A stretch of 64,000 bases of DNA from Amycolatopsis dendrobii (GTDB taxonomy: Bacteria > Actinomycetota > Actinomycetes > Mycobacteriales > Pseudonocardiaceae). The position numbers were made by a program, and so were the translations under genes. This document shows positions 48,974 to 57,253 of this stretch, one piece after another; positions within the stretch are counted from its first letter, which is position 1; each line of letters starts with the position of its first letter. The notes under the pieces were generated by a model. The model did no database searches and was not told the DNA's origin. It saw nothing but the letters and a program-made list of their open reading frames with translations. The stretch lies in assembly GCF_014145675.1 (NCBI RefSeq), contig NZ_JACGZW010000006.1, positions 186,001 through 250,000 on the forward strand, given 5' to 3'.

Positions 48974-49423
48974 ATGGCTGTCTATCGGACTGTGGTGGTG
49001 GGCACGGACGGGTCCGACTCGTCCTTCGCCGCGGTGGACAAGGCGGCCGGGGTGGCCGCCGACGCGGGGGCGACGCTCGTCGTCGTCTGCGCGTACCACC
49101 CGGCCAGCCGCCAAGACGTGGAACGCGCGCAGGACGAACTGGGCGACGAGGCCTACCAGGTAGTCGGCTCCGCGCCCGCTGAGGACACGCTGCAGTCCGC
49201 ACGGGACCGCGCGGCGAAGGCCGGCGCCACGAACATCGAAACGGTCGCGCTGGAGGGTCAGCCGGTCGACATGCTGCGCAAGGTCGTGAAGGACCGCTCG
49301 GCTGATCTCCTGGTGGTCGGCAACCGCGGGCTCAACACCCTGACCGGGCGAATCCTGGGCTCGGTGCCGTCGGAGGTGGCCCGGAAGTCGGGCGTCGACG
49401 TGCTGATCGTGCACACCACCTGA
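48974..49423 (+). CDS. Universal stress protein (UspA family)
   Basis: 149 aa. ATP-binding residues are present: VVGTDGSDSSFAAV at the start and GNRGLNTLTGRILGSVP, the G-x2-G-x9-G-S pattern. GGGAGG lies before the ATG. The adenylate cyclase gene begins 4 bp after its stop, so the two are probably co-transcribed. Some mycobacterial Usp proteins bind cAMP, which makes the pairing notable. Confidence 0.93.
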   Translation: MAVYRTVVVGTDGSDSSFAAVDKAAGVAADAGATLVVVCAYHPASRQDVERAQDELGDEAYQVVGSAPAEDTLQSARDRAAKAGATNIETVALEGQPVDMLRKVVKDRSADLLVVGNRGLNTLTGRILGSVPSEVARKSGVDVLIVHTT

Positions 49424-49427
49424 GGCC

Positions 49428-50543
49428 GTGGCCGATTCTTCCCGGGACCTGCAGCAGCGGCTGGAACGCGCCCTGCTGGGCGGCCCCCGCCGCTACACCC
49501 GGCTCGAGGTAGCCAAACGAGCCGGAGTACCCGAAGAACGCTCGCGCCGGCTGTGGCGGGCGCTGGGTTTCGCCACCGTCGAAGACGACGAGATGGTGTT
49601 CACCGACGCCGACGTCGAAGCCATGCGCATCGCCGACGGTCTGGTGAGTTCCGGGTTGGTCGCGCCCGGAATGGAAGTCGCGGTGACCCGTGCCCTCGGC
49701 CAGCATCTTTCCCGGCTGGCCGAGTGGCAGGTCCACATGCTGTGGTCGCTGATCACCGAAAACCCGGAACTGGCCCGCAGCGACCGCCAGGTCACCCGCC
49801 TGGTCGAGCGCCTGCTCCCCGAACTGGAGCAAGTGCAAAACTACGTCTGGCGCCGCCACCTGGCCGCTTTCGCGGGCCGCGCCTTCGCCAGCCCCGACGA
49901 GGACCTGGAAACGCGCGCCCTGGTCGTCGGCTTCGTGGACATGGTCGGCTACACCAGATTCACCAGGGAAGCCGACGAAGAAGAACTGACCCAGGTCCTG
50001 GACGGCTTCGAATCCCTGGCCACTGAAGTCATCGCGGAACACCACGGCCGAGTCGTGAAAATGATCGGCGACGAAGTCCTCTTCGTCACCGACACTCCCG
50101 CCGACGGCGCCGAAATCGCCCTGACGCTAGCCGAACGCACCGGCGAAGACGGCGGCCTCCCAGCAGTCCGGGCCGGAATGGCGTCCGGGAGGGTCCTTTC
50201 CCGCTTCGGCGACGTCTACGGCTCCGTGGTGAACCTGGCTGCCCGGCTCACTTCAGCCGCGCGCCCCGGGACCGTGCTGGTCGATCGCGAACTGGCCGGG
50301 GAACTGGAATCGCTGCCACAGTTCGATCTCCGCACCCGCCGCCCGATCGCGGTGCGCGGCTACAACCGCCTCCGCCCGTCAGCCCTCCGCAGGGCCAAGG
50401 ACAAACCCACCGGCCGCTTCGCGTCGTCCCAGCAACTGGCCGCGGAAATGCTAGGCCTAGGCGACCCCGCCCCGCCCGAAACCCCAGAACCAGACGACTT
50501 CCCCACCCCCGCCGCGCCACGCAAACGCCGCCGGCGCCGCTAA
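49428..50543 (+). CDS. Class III adenylate cyclase, Rv1264-like
   Basis: 371 aa. An N-terminal helical domain (about 1-155) resembles the pH-sensing autoinhibitory part of M. tuberculosis Rv1264. The catalytic domain follows (about 160-325). All six canonical residues are kept: metal D171 and D215, adenine-selecting K211 and D262, transition-state N269 and R273 (in GDVYGSVVNLAARL). The C-terminal tail is Pro-rich and ends in a run of Arg. GTG start. Predicted active as a homodimer making cAMP. Confidence 0.92.
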   Translation: MADSSRDLQQRLERALLGGPRRYTRLEVAKRAGVPEERSRRLWRALGFATVEDDEMVFTDADVEAMRIADGLVSSGLVAPGMEVAVTRALGQHLSRLAEWQVHMLWSLITENPELARSDRQVTRLVERLLPELEQVQNYVWRRHLAAFAGRAFASPDEDLETRALVVGFVDMVGYTRFTREADEEELTQVLDGFESLATEVIAEHHGRVVKMIGDEVLFVTDTPADGAEIALTLAERTGEDGGLPAVRAGMASGRVLSRFGDVYGSVVNLAARLTSAARPGTVLVDRELAGELESLPQFDLRTRRPIAVRGYNRLRPSALRRAKDKPTGRFASSQQLAAEMLGLGDPAPPETPEPDDFPTPAAPRKRRRRR

Positions 50544-50647
50544 CCCCGTTCCGCACGACCCGCCGCCGGTCGTGAGGGACCCCTTCCCGGACTTAGCTTC
50601 CCTCAAGGAGCCCTCCACAGCCCGCCGCCCACCCCGCGCCGGATGCC

Positions 50648-50730
50648 GCCCCAATGCGGCATTGGGTGCGTCAGATGCACCGAACGCCACATTGGGTGCG
50701 TCCCACGCACCCAACGCCACATTGGGGCGC
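50648..50730. repeat. CCAATG/CATTGG hairpin cluster, copy C (three units)
   Basis: Three units with links GTCAGAT and GTCCCAC, and closing CGCCCCAATG/CATTGGGGCG. It lies in the 400-bp gap 50544-50943 between convergent cyclase and paaE genes. A long hairpin at 50821 fills part of the rest. No gene is evident in the gap. Confidence 0.9.
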
Positions 50731-50820
50731 AAGCCCCACCACCTACGACACCGCAGCCGATGCACCCGGCTATCGAGGCACCCAGCCCCTCCCCCGCACC
50801 CCGATACGAAGCCTCCCTGC

Positions 50821-50875
50821 GGTCTGGGGGTGCTTGTCAAGGCATCTTTCCCGCCTTGACAAGCACCCCCAGACC
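50821..50875. terminator. Perfect 23-bp-arm hairpin downstream of paaE
   Basis: Arms begin GGTCTGGGGGTGCTTGTCAA and are fully complementary, with loop ATCTTTCCC. It lies 69 bp beyond the paaE stop on the minus strand. Probable terminator of the paaZABCDE operon. Confidence 0.78.
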
Positions 50876-50943
50876 GTCAGCACAATCAAGCTTCGGGGTG
50901 CCCCACGCAACCACCAGCGATGTCGCCGCCAGGCGACGAGCAT

Positions 50944-52020
50944 TCAAGCGTCAAAATCCACAGTAACCCGCTCAGAAACCGGATGAGACTGGCAGGTCAG
51001 CACAAACCCAGCCTCCACCTCAGCCTTCTCCAACGCGAAATTCCGCCGCATGTCAACGGAACCCTCAGTCACCTTCGCCCGGCAGGTCCCGCAAACCCCG
51101 CCCTTGCAAGCAAATGGCAAGTCCGGCCGAAACCGCTGAGCCCCATCCAACACCGAAGACTCGCGGGGCAAATTCATCGTCGTAGACCGACCGTCCAGCA
51201 CCAACGTCACCTCAGCCGAAGCACCGGCAACAGCGGGATCAACATGCTTGACCGGCTCCGGCGGCACATCGTCCACATAGAACAGTTCCTGATGAATCCG
51301 TTCCCCGGGAACCCCCAACACGCCAAGAAGATCCTGCGCGGAAGTGACCATCCCAAACGGCCCGCAAAGCCAGAAATGGTCAACATCCTCAACCGGCACG
51401 ATCGACTCGAACAACGCACGCAGCTTGTCCGCATCCAACCGCCCAGTGAACAACTCGGCCTCGCGCGGCTCCCGGGACAGCACGTGCACCAGCTCAAGCC
51501 GCGCCGGATGCCGATCCTTCAAATCAGCCAGATCATCAGCGAACATCACCGTGTCGGTACGCCGATTCCCATACAGCACAGTCACCGAAGCATCCGGCGT
51601 CGCCAGCAGAGAGGCCGCAATAGACAACACCGGCGTAATCCCAGATCCAGCAGCGATCAGCACATGGTGACCGCCAGCAGCAAGATCCGGAGTAAACGAG
51701 CCGGTCGGCGCGGAGACCTCAACTGTGTCCCCAGGCCGAACCTCATTGACCAGCCAAGACGAGAACACCCCGTCCGGCACGAGACGCACGCCGACGCGCG
51801 GGCGCTCCCCGGCGGGGGCGCAGATGGAGTACGAGCGGCGCTCGTCGCGCCCGTCCACCACCCGGCGCAGGGTGAGCGACTGCCCAGGCGCGAAGGCATA
51901 AGTCTCGGCAAGCTCGGAAGGCACGTCGAAGGTGACGGCCACGGCGTCGTCGCAGAGCCGCTCAACCTCAGCCACCCGCAACGAATGGAATCCGGCACGG
52001 CGGGAAACGGTGGCAGTCAC
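50944..52020 (-). CDS. paaE: Phenylacetyl-CoA epoxidase reductase subunit PaaE
   Basis: 358-aa flavin/iron-sulfur reductase that passes electrons from NADPH to the PaaABC epoxidase. The FAD motif is RRSYSICAP, the nucleotide site AAGSGITPVLS, and the C-terminal plant-type 2Fe-2S cluster CKGGVCGTC with a later Cys in LTCQS. Last gene of the minus-strand operon. It begins directly after the paaD stop. Confidence 0.94.
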   Translation of the reverse strand: MTATVSRRAGFHSLRVAEVERLCDDAVAVTFDVPSELAETYAFAPGQSLTLRRVVDGRDERRSYSICAPAGERPRVGVRLVPDGVFSSWLVNEVRPGDTVEVSAPTGSFTPDLAAGGHHVLIAAGSGITPVLSIAASLLATPDASVTVLYGNRRTDTVMFADDLADLKDRHPARLELVHVLSREPREAELFTGRLDADKLRALFESIVPVEDVDHFWLCGPFGMVTSAQDLLGVLGVPGERIHQELFYVDDVPPEPVKHVDPAVAGASAEVTLVLDGRSTTMNLPRESSVLDGAQRFRPDLPFACKGGVCGTCRAKVTEGSVDMRRNFALEKAEVEAGFVLTCQSHPVSERVTVDFDA

Positions 52021-52551
52021 TCAAATCTCCTTGACGTGTTCGAACGGCTCCCAGCAGGACCGGCAGCGCCGCAAGGCTTTGCAGGCAGTCGCACTGAACC
52101 GGGACTGCTCCTCGGTATCCGAAGACCCGCAATGCGGACAGGCCACCCGCCGCACGGAAGGCCCGAGCGTCAACGGAATCGGCCCGGCAACCCGCTTAGG
52201 CGCGGCCCCCGGCGGCGCGATCCCAGCCTCGGCGAGCTTCCGCCGCCCGTCCGCACTGATCCAATCCGACGTCCAAGCCGGTTCCAGCACAGTGCGAATA
52301 TCGATCTCGGTATACCCAGCACCCCGAAGGGCATGCTCCAGGTCGTCCCGCATGGTGTCCATCGCCGGGCAACCGGTGTAGGTCGGCGTAATGGAAACCG
52401 TAACCCGGCCGTCCTCTTCGGACACCTCGCGCAGCACGCCCAGATCCGCGAGCGTCAGCATCGGCAGCTCGGGATCAGTGACCGTGGCAGCCACCGCGAC
52501 CGCGGTGTTGGGCGCCGCCTCCGCGGGAAAGAGCACGTCGGCGGTCACCAC
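52021..52551 (-). CDS. paaD: Phenylacetyl-CoA epoxidase assembly protein PaaD
   Basis: 176 aa, longer than a bare MIP18 domain. The MIP18-like part is at about 20-105 (VTDPELPMLTLADLGVLREV and TPTYTGCPAMD). A C-terminal zinc ribbon has CPHCG and CRSC. PaaD is thought to help iron-site assembly in the epoxidase. It overlaps paaC by 7 bp. Confidence 0.93.
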   Translation of the reverse strand: MVTADVLFPAEAAPNTAVAVAATVTDPELPMLTLADLGVLREVSEEDGRVTVSITPTYTGCPAMDTMRDDLEHALRGAGYTEIDIRTVLEPAWTSDWISADGRRKLAEAGIAPPGAAPKRVAGPIPLTLGPSVRRVACPHCGSSDTEEQSRFSATACKALRRCRSCWEPFEHVKEI

Positions 52552-53402
52552 GACGCCCCAGGCATCGCCCGAGCCACACTCTGCATCTCGGCCAGCAGGA
52601 ACCCCATCTGCTCGGTATGCACGCCGTCACGCCCCATCCGGCCGGAAACCCCAGCGACAGCCCCGATCTCCGGCCGCTCCAACGTAGCCGCCGCCAACGC
52701 CTGATCCAGAACAGCGTCGAACTCCGGCCGCACCGAAACCGCATCGACCAGCTCAGCGGGATGGCTCGCGAACAACTCCTCGACATACGGCCACACCGCG
52801 GCCAGCCCTTCGGCCATCCGCTCGTGCGACAACGACGTCCCGTCGCCCAGCCGCACCAGCCACTGCGCGGCATAGTCCCGGTGATAGGCCAATTCCTTCA
52901 CCCCCTTGGCTGCGATAGCCGCCAGCACCGGGTCCACACTGGACTCCAGCTGCTGGAACAGCGCGAGCCGCCAGGTCGAGAACACGAACAGCTGCGCGAT
53001 CAGCTGCCCGAAGTGCCCGCCGCCCAGCTCAGCCAGCCGAACGTTCCGGAACTCGTTTTCCGCCCGCAGGAACGCGAAGGTGTCCTCAGACCGATCGGTG
53101 CCGTCCGCTTTACCGGATCGAGCCAGCAACAGGCGAGCCTGGCCGAGCAAGTCGAGTGCGATGTTCGCGAGAGCGACCTCGTCCTCCAGCTCGGGCGCAT
53201 TGCTGACCCACTCCTGCAACCGGTGCGAGAAGATCAACGCGTCATCGCCCAGCATCAGGCAGTACGCGGCGAGCTGCGCACCGTCCACTCCGGACGGAAC
53301 CGAAGTGTCCACGCCGGACAAAGGATCGGCGAACCCGGTACCGAAAGCCCACCGGGCGTCGTTGTCCTCGGTGATGGCTTCGTAGACGTTGTCAAAGGAC
53401 AT
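52545..53402 (-). CDS. paaC: Phenylacetyl-CoA epoxidase structural subunit PaaC
   Basis: 285-aa ferritin-like protein that pairs with PaaA. It shows YCLMLGDDALIFSHRLQEW, NIALDLLGQARLLL and KELAYHRDYAAQWLVRLGDG. The start at 53402 (MSFDNVYEA) has GAGGT 7 bp upstream. A GTG four codons earlier is also in frame. It follows paaB. Confidence 0.93.
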   Translation of the reverse strand: MSFDNVYEAITEDNDARWAFGTGFADPLSGVDTSVPSGVDGAQLAAYCLMLGDDALIFSHRLQEWVSNAPELEDEVALANIALDLLGQARLLLARSGKADGTDRSEDTFAFLRAENEFRNVRLAELGGGHFGQLIAQLFVFSTWRLALFQQLESSVDPVLAAIAAKGVKELAYHRDYAAQWLVRLGDGTSLSHERMAEGLAAVWPYVEELFASHPAELVDAVSVRPEFDAVLDQALAAATLERPEIGAVAGVSGRMGRDGVHTEQMGFLLAEMQSVARAMPGASW

Positions 53403-53410
53403 CCCAGACC

Positions 53411-53695
53411 TCACATGTGGGGAACGTTGTCGGGAATGTCGTAGAACGTCGGGTGCCGGTACACCTTGTCCCCGCTTGGCGCGAAGAACGGGTCCTTCTC
53501 GTCCGGCGACGACGCGGTGATGTCCGAGGCGCGAACGACCCAGATCGACACTCCTTCGTTGCGGCGCGTGTAGAGATCGCGTGCGTGGTGCAGCGCCATC
53601 TCGTCGTCCGCCGCGTGCAGCGAACCCACGTGGACGTGGTTCAGTCCCCGCTTCCCGCGGACGAAAACCTCGTACAGCGGCCAGTCGTGCTTCAT
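53411..53695 (-). CDS. paaB: Phenylacetyl-CoA epoxidase subunit PaaB
   Basis: 94-aa small subunit, normal length. Family sequence is clear: WPLYEVFVRGKRGLNHVHVG, HHARDLYTRRNEGVSIWVV and KVYRHPTFYDIP. The ATG overlaps the paaA stop (ATGA). Confidence 0.95.
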   Translation of the reverse strand: MKHDWPLYEVFVRGKRGLNHVHVGSLHAADDEMALHHARDLYTRRNEGVSIWVVRASDITASSPDEKDPFFAPSGDKVYRHPTFYDIPDNVPHM

Positions 53696-54633
53696 GCCGA
53701 AACCTCTTTCTTGGCCGCGTGCGCCGCCGCGGCTTCCCTGACCCAGGCGCCTTCGTCGTGCGCGCGGCGGCGGTGCGCGATCCGCTCCGCGTTGCACGGG
53801 CCGTTGCCCTTGAGCACGTTCTTGAACTCGTCCCAGTCGACCGCGCCGAAGTCGTAGTGCTCGCGCGAGGCGTTCCACTTCAGCTCCGGGTCGGGGAACG
53901 TCACGCCGAGCGCCTCGGCCTGCGGCACGGACATGTCGACAAAGCGCTGCCGCAGCTCGTCGTTGGTGTGCCGCTTGATCTTCCACGCCATCGACTGCGC
54001 GGTGTTCGGCGAATCCGCGTCCGGCGGGCCGAACATCATCAGCGACGGCCACCACCAGCGGTTCACCGCCTCCTGCACCATGTCCCGCTGCTGCTGCGTG
54101 CCCCTCATCATGGTCATCAGCAGCTCGTAGCCCTGCCGCTGGTGGAAGGACTCCTCCTTGCAGATCCGGATCATCGCCCGCGCGTAGGGCCCGTACGACG
54201 ACCGGCACAGCGGCACCTGGTTGCAGATCGCCGCGCCGTCCACCAGCCAGCCGATCACGCCGACGTCGGCGAAGGTCAGCGTCGGGTAGTTGAAGATCGA
54301 CGAGTACTTCTGCCTGCCGGTGATGAGCTTGTCGGTGAGGTCCGCGCGGTCGGCGCCTAGCGTCGCCGCGGCGGAGTACAGGTATAGCCCATGGCCGGCC
54401 TCATCCTGCACCTTCGCGAGCAGGATCGCCTTGCGGCGCAACGAAGGCGCGCGGGTGATCCAGTTGCCCTCCGGCTGCATGCCGATGATCTCCGAATGCG
54501 CGTGCTGCGCGATCTGGCGGATCATCGTCTTGCGGTAGCCCTCGGGGATCCAGTCGCGCGGTTCGATGCGCTGGTCCCGTTCGATGGTGTGCTCGAAGAG
54601 GGCTTCGAGTTCGGGCTCTGCCACAGCGGTCAC
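53692..54633 (-). CDS. paaA: Phenylacetyl-CoA epoxidase catalytic subunit PaaA
   Basis: 313-aa di-iron oxygenase that epoxidises the ring of phenylacetyl-CoA. Iron ligands are seen in KVQDEAGHGLYLY and CKEESFHQRQGYELL. The start is the GTG at 54633, overlapping the paaZ stop (GTGA). The frame is open far upstream only because it shadows paaZ. Confidence 0.95.
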   Translation of the reverse strand: MTAVAEPELEALFEHTIERDQRIEPRDWIPEGYRKTMIRQIAQHAHSEIIGMQPEGNWITRAPSLRRKAILLAKVQDEAGHGLYLYSAAATLGADRADLTDKLITGRQKYSSIFNYPTLTFADVGVIGWLVDGAAICNQVPLCRSSYGPYARAMIRICKEESFHQRQGYELLMTMMRGTQQQRDMVQEAVNRWWWPSLMMFGPPDADSPNTAQSMAWKIKRHTNDELRQRFVDMSVPQAEALGVTFPDPELKWNASREHYDFGAVDWDEFKNVLKGNGPCNAERIAHRRRAHDEGAWVREAAAAHAAKKEVSA

Positions 54634-56657
54634 GGCTGCTCCTTCGAGACGAGGGTGAGCACGTCGTACTTCGCGACCGAGTCGCCGTCCTGGTTGGTGA
54701 CGTCGGCGTCCCAGCGGACTTCGCCGTACTCCTGGTCGATCCGCGGCGTGATCTGCTTGGCCGTCAAGGTGACTGTCAGCGCGTCGTCGACCTTCACCGG
54801 CGTGAGGAAGCGCAGGTTCTCCAGGCCGTAGTTGGCCAGCACCGGCCCCGGCTCGGGCGACACGAACAGGCCCGCCGCGAACGAGACGACCAGGTAGCCG
54901 TGCGCCACGATGCCGCCGAACAGCGGGTTCGCCGCGGCGGCCGCTTCGTCGGTGTGCGCGTAGAAGGTGTCGCCGGTGAACTCGGCGAAGTGGTCGATGT
55001 CGGCGCGGGTGACGGTGCGCGGACCGGCCACCACGGTGTCGCCGATGCTCAGCTCCGCCAGCGACTTCCGGAACGGGTGCTCGCCTTCGACGCGCGGACC
55101 GCCCTCGACCCACCGGCCGGTGACGGCGCCGAGCACCCTCGGGCTGCCCTGCACGGCCGTGCGCTGCATGTGGTGCAGCACGCCGCGGATACCGCCCATC
55201 TCCTCGCCGCCGCCCGCGCGACCGGGGCCGCCGTGCACCAGCTGCGGCATCGGCGAACCGTGCCCGGTGGATTCCTTCGCGTCTTCGCTGTCGAGCACGA
55301 GCAGCCGGCCGTGATACGGCGCGACGCCGAGCACGATTTCGCGGGCGAACACCGGGTCGCCGGTCACGACCGACCCGGCCAGGCTGCCGCCGCCGCGTGC
55401 CGCGAACTCGATGACCTGCTTGACCGACGTGTACGGCATCAGCGTGGACACCGGGCCGAACGCCTCGACCTCGTGCGGTTCGGCGCGCTCCGGGTCGGCC
55501 TTGAGCAGGATCGGCGAGATGAACGCGCCGGTCGCCTCGTCGCCGTCCACGACATCGACGTGCTCCGGGTCGCCGAAGACGATGCTGCCCGCGTCGAGCA
55601 GCGCCTTCAACGACCGACGCACCTCCTCGCGCTGCTCCAGGCTGGCCAGCGCGCCCATGCGGACGCCCTCGGCGTTCGGGTTGCCGACCGTCACCTTGGC
55701 GAGCCGGGCACTGACCGCTTCGGCGACGTCGTCCAGCATCTCGGCCGGGACGAACGCGCGGCGGATGGCGGTGCACTTCTGCCCCGCCTTCACCGTCATC
55801 TCGGTAGTCAGCTGCTTGACGAACAGATCGAACTCCGGCGTGGACGGCCGGGCGTCCGGGGCGAGGATCGAGCAGTTCAGCGAGTCGGCCTCGGCGTTGA
55901 ACCGCACCGAGTTCCGCACGATCGCCGGATGCGCGCGCAGCTTCTGCGCGGTGGACGCGGAACCGGTGAACGACACCAGGTCCTGCGCGGTGACGTGGTC
56001 GAGCAGATCGCCGACGCTGCCCGCGACGAACTGCACCGTGCCCTCGGGCAGGATGCCGGATTCGACGATCAGCTCCACGAGCCGCGCGGTCAGGTATGCG
56101 GTCTGGCTGGCCGGCTTGATCAGGCTCGGCACGCCGGCGAGGAACGCGGGCGCGAACTTCTCCAGCGGGCCCCACACCGGGAAGTTGAAGGCGTTGATCT
56201 GGATCGCGACACCCTGCAGCGGGGTCGCGATGTGCTGCGCGACGAACGTGCCGCCGCGGCTCAGCGGCTCGACCGCGCCCTCGACGTACACGGTGTCGTT
56301 CGGCAGCTCGCGCTTGCCCTTCGAGCCGTAGCTGAACAGGACGCCGATGCCGCCGTCGATGTCGAACTTCGAGTCACCCAGCGTCGCACCCGTGCGCGCC
56401 GACAGCGCGTACAGCTCTTCGCGGTGCTCGCGCAGGTGCGAAGCGAGCGACTTCAGCAGCGCGGCTCGCTGATGGAACGTCAGCTTCCGCAACGCCGGAC
56501 CGCCGACGCTGCGGCCGTACTCGAGCGCCGCGGCGAAGTCGATCCCCTCCGACGAAATCCGGGCCACTTCCTCCCCGGTCGCCGCGTCGTGCAGCGGGGC
56601 GCCCTCGCCCGGCGCCGTGTGCCATCCCCCGGAGACGTAGCTGCGGAGCAGAACCAT
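54630..56657 (-). CDS. paaZ: Bifunctional ring-opening enzyme PaaZ
   Basis: 675 aa, the usual length for the fused enzyme. An aldehyde dehydrogenase (about 1-515) has the glutamate region FNAEADSLNCSIL and catalytic Cys in GQKCTAIRR. A MaoC-type enoyl-CoA hydratase (about 530-675) has FTGDTFYAHTDE and GGIVAHGYLV. It opens the oxepin ring of phenylacetyl-CoA metabolites and oxidises the aldehyde. First gene of paaZABCDE, 19 bp downstream of an operator-like 22-mer. Confidence 0.95.
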   Translation of the reverse strand: MVLLRSYVSGGWHTAPGEGAPLHDAATGEEVARISSEGIDFAAALEYGRSVGGPALRKLTFHQRAALLKSLASHLREHREELYALSARTGATLGDSKFDIDGGIGVLFSYGSKGKRELPNDTVYVEGAVEPLSRGGTFVAQHIATPLQGVAIQINAFNFPVWGPLEKFAPAFLAGVPSLIKPASQTAYLTARLVELIVESGILPEGTVQFVAGSVGDLLDHVTAQDLVSFTGSASTAQKLRAHPAIVRNSVRFNAEADSLNCSILAPDARPSTPEFDLFVKQLTTEMTVKAGQKCTAIRRAFVPAEMLDDVAEAVSARLAKVTVGNPNAEGVRMGALASLEQREEVRRSLKALLDAGSIVFGDPEHVDVVDGDEATGAFISPILLKADPERAEPHEVEAFGPVSTLMPYTSVKQVIEFAARGGGSLAGSVVTGDPVFAREIVLGVAPYHGRLLVLDSEDAKESTGHGSPMPQLVHGGPGRAGGGEEMGGIRGVLHHMQRTAVQGSPRVLGAVTGRWVEGGPRVEGEHPFRKSLAELSIGDTVVAGPRTVTRADIDHFAEFTGDTFYAHTDEAAAAANPLFGGIVAHGYLVVSFAAGLFVSPEPGPVLANYGLENLRFLTPVKVDDALTVTLTAKQITPRIDQEYGEVRWDADVTNQDGDSVAKYDVLTLVSKEQP

Positions 56658-56675
56658 GCCGACCCTCTCGCCGAA

Positions 56676-56697
56676 TTACCAACCGGACGTTCAGTAA
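56676..56697. promoter_or_regulatory. PaaR-type operator 1, TTAC-N14-GTAA, at paaZ
   Basis: Imperfect 22-bp palindrome ending in TTCAGTAA. It matches the second site at 56788 in its ends and in TTACC, CC, CG and TCAGTAA. It lies 19 bp upstream of paaZ. Confidence 0.68.
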
Positions 56698-56787
56698 TTC
56701 GCAGGATAGCCGTTCTCCTCGCCGACCGGAACCCCCGCATCGCTTGACACCGCACCAGGCGCGGCCTTTACTGGGCCCCAGCCGGGA

Positions 56788-56809
56788 TTACCGGCCATTC
56801 GGTCAGTAA
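56788..56809. promoter_or_regulatory. PaaR-type operator 2, TTAC-N14-GTAA, at paaI
   Basis: 22-bp palindrome ending CGGTCAGTAA, 25 bp upstream of paaI and 112 bp (centre to centre) from operator 1. TetR-type PaaR sites in other actinobacteria have a similar ACTGACCG/CGGTCAGT core, from memory. Confidence 0.7.
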
Positions 56810-56833
56810 GTCACCATCCCGGAGGGCTACCTC

Positions 56834-57253
56834 GTGACCCGCAACGCCGCGCACGCCATGTTCGACACCGACGAGGCGTCCCGCTCCCTCGGCATCGAAC
56901 TCGTCGAGGCGGCCGACGGCCGGGCGGTGGCCACGATGAAGGTCACCGAGACGATGGTCAACGGGCACGACATCGCCCACGGCGGTTACGTGTTCCTGCT
57001 GGCCGACACCGCTTTCGCCCTCGCCTGCAACACGCACGGGCCGGTCACCGTCGCCGCGGGCGCGGAGATCTCGTTCGTCGCCGCCGGAAAACTGGGCGAC
57101 CACCTCGTCGCGACGGCCGCCGAGCGCACCCGCTACGGCCGCAACGGCATCTACGACGTCACGGTGCACCGGGAGACCCCCGAAGGGCCCGAGGTCGTCG
57201 CCGAATTCCGCGGCCGCAGCCGCGTCATCGAGAAGACCCGGGAAGCACAGTGA
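56834..57253 (+). CDS. paaI: Hydroxyphenylacetyl-CoA thioesterase PaaI
   Basis: 139-aa hot-dog-fold thioesterase. It shows MVNGHDIAHGGYVFLLADTAFALACN with the catalytic Asp, and AGAEISFVAAGKLGD. It rescues CoA from dead-end epoxide products. GTG start with GGAGGG 8 bp upstream. It overlaps paaK (GTGA). Confidence 0.94.
   Translation: MTRNAAHAMFDTDEASRSLGIELVEAADGRAVATMKVTETMVNGHDIAHGGYVFLLADTAFALACNTHGPVTVAAGAEISFVAAGKLGDHLVATAAERTRYGRNGIYDVTVHRETPEGPEVVAEFRGRSRVIEKTREAQ

Noticed and set aside
45977..49414. 1145-codon open frame on the minus strand
   Set aside because: It is antisense to ccrA, the coiled-coil gene and the Usp gene, all with clear families. Its translation is Arg/Leu/Gly-rich with no motif.
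53692..56175. 827-aa version of PaaA
   Set aside because: Most of it overlaps paaZ in another frame. Family sequence begins at 54633.
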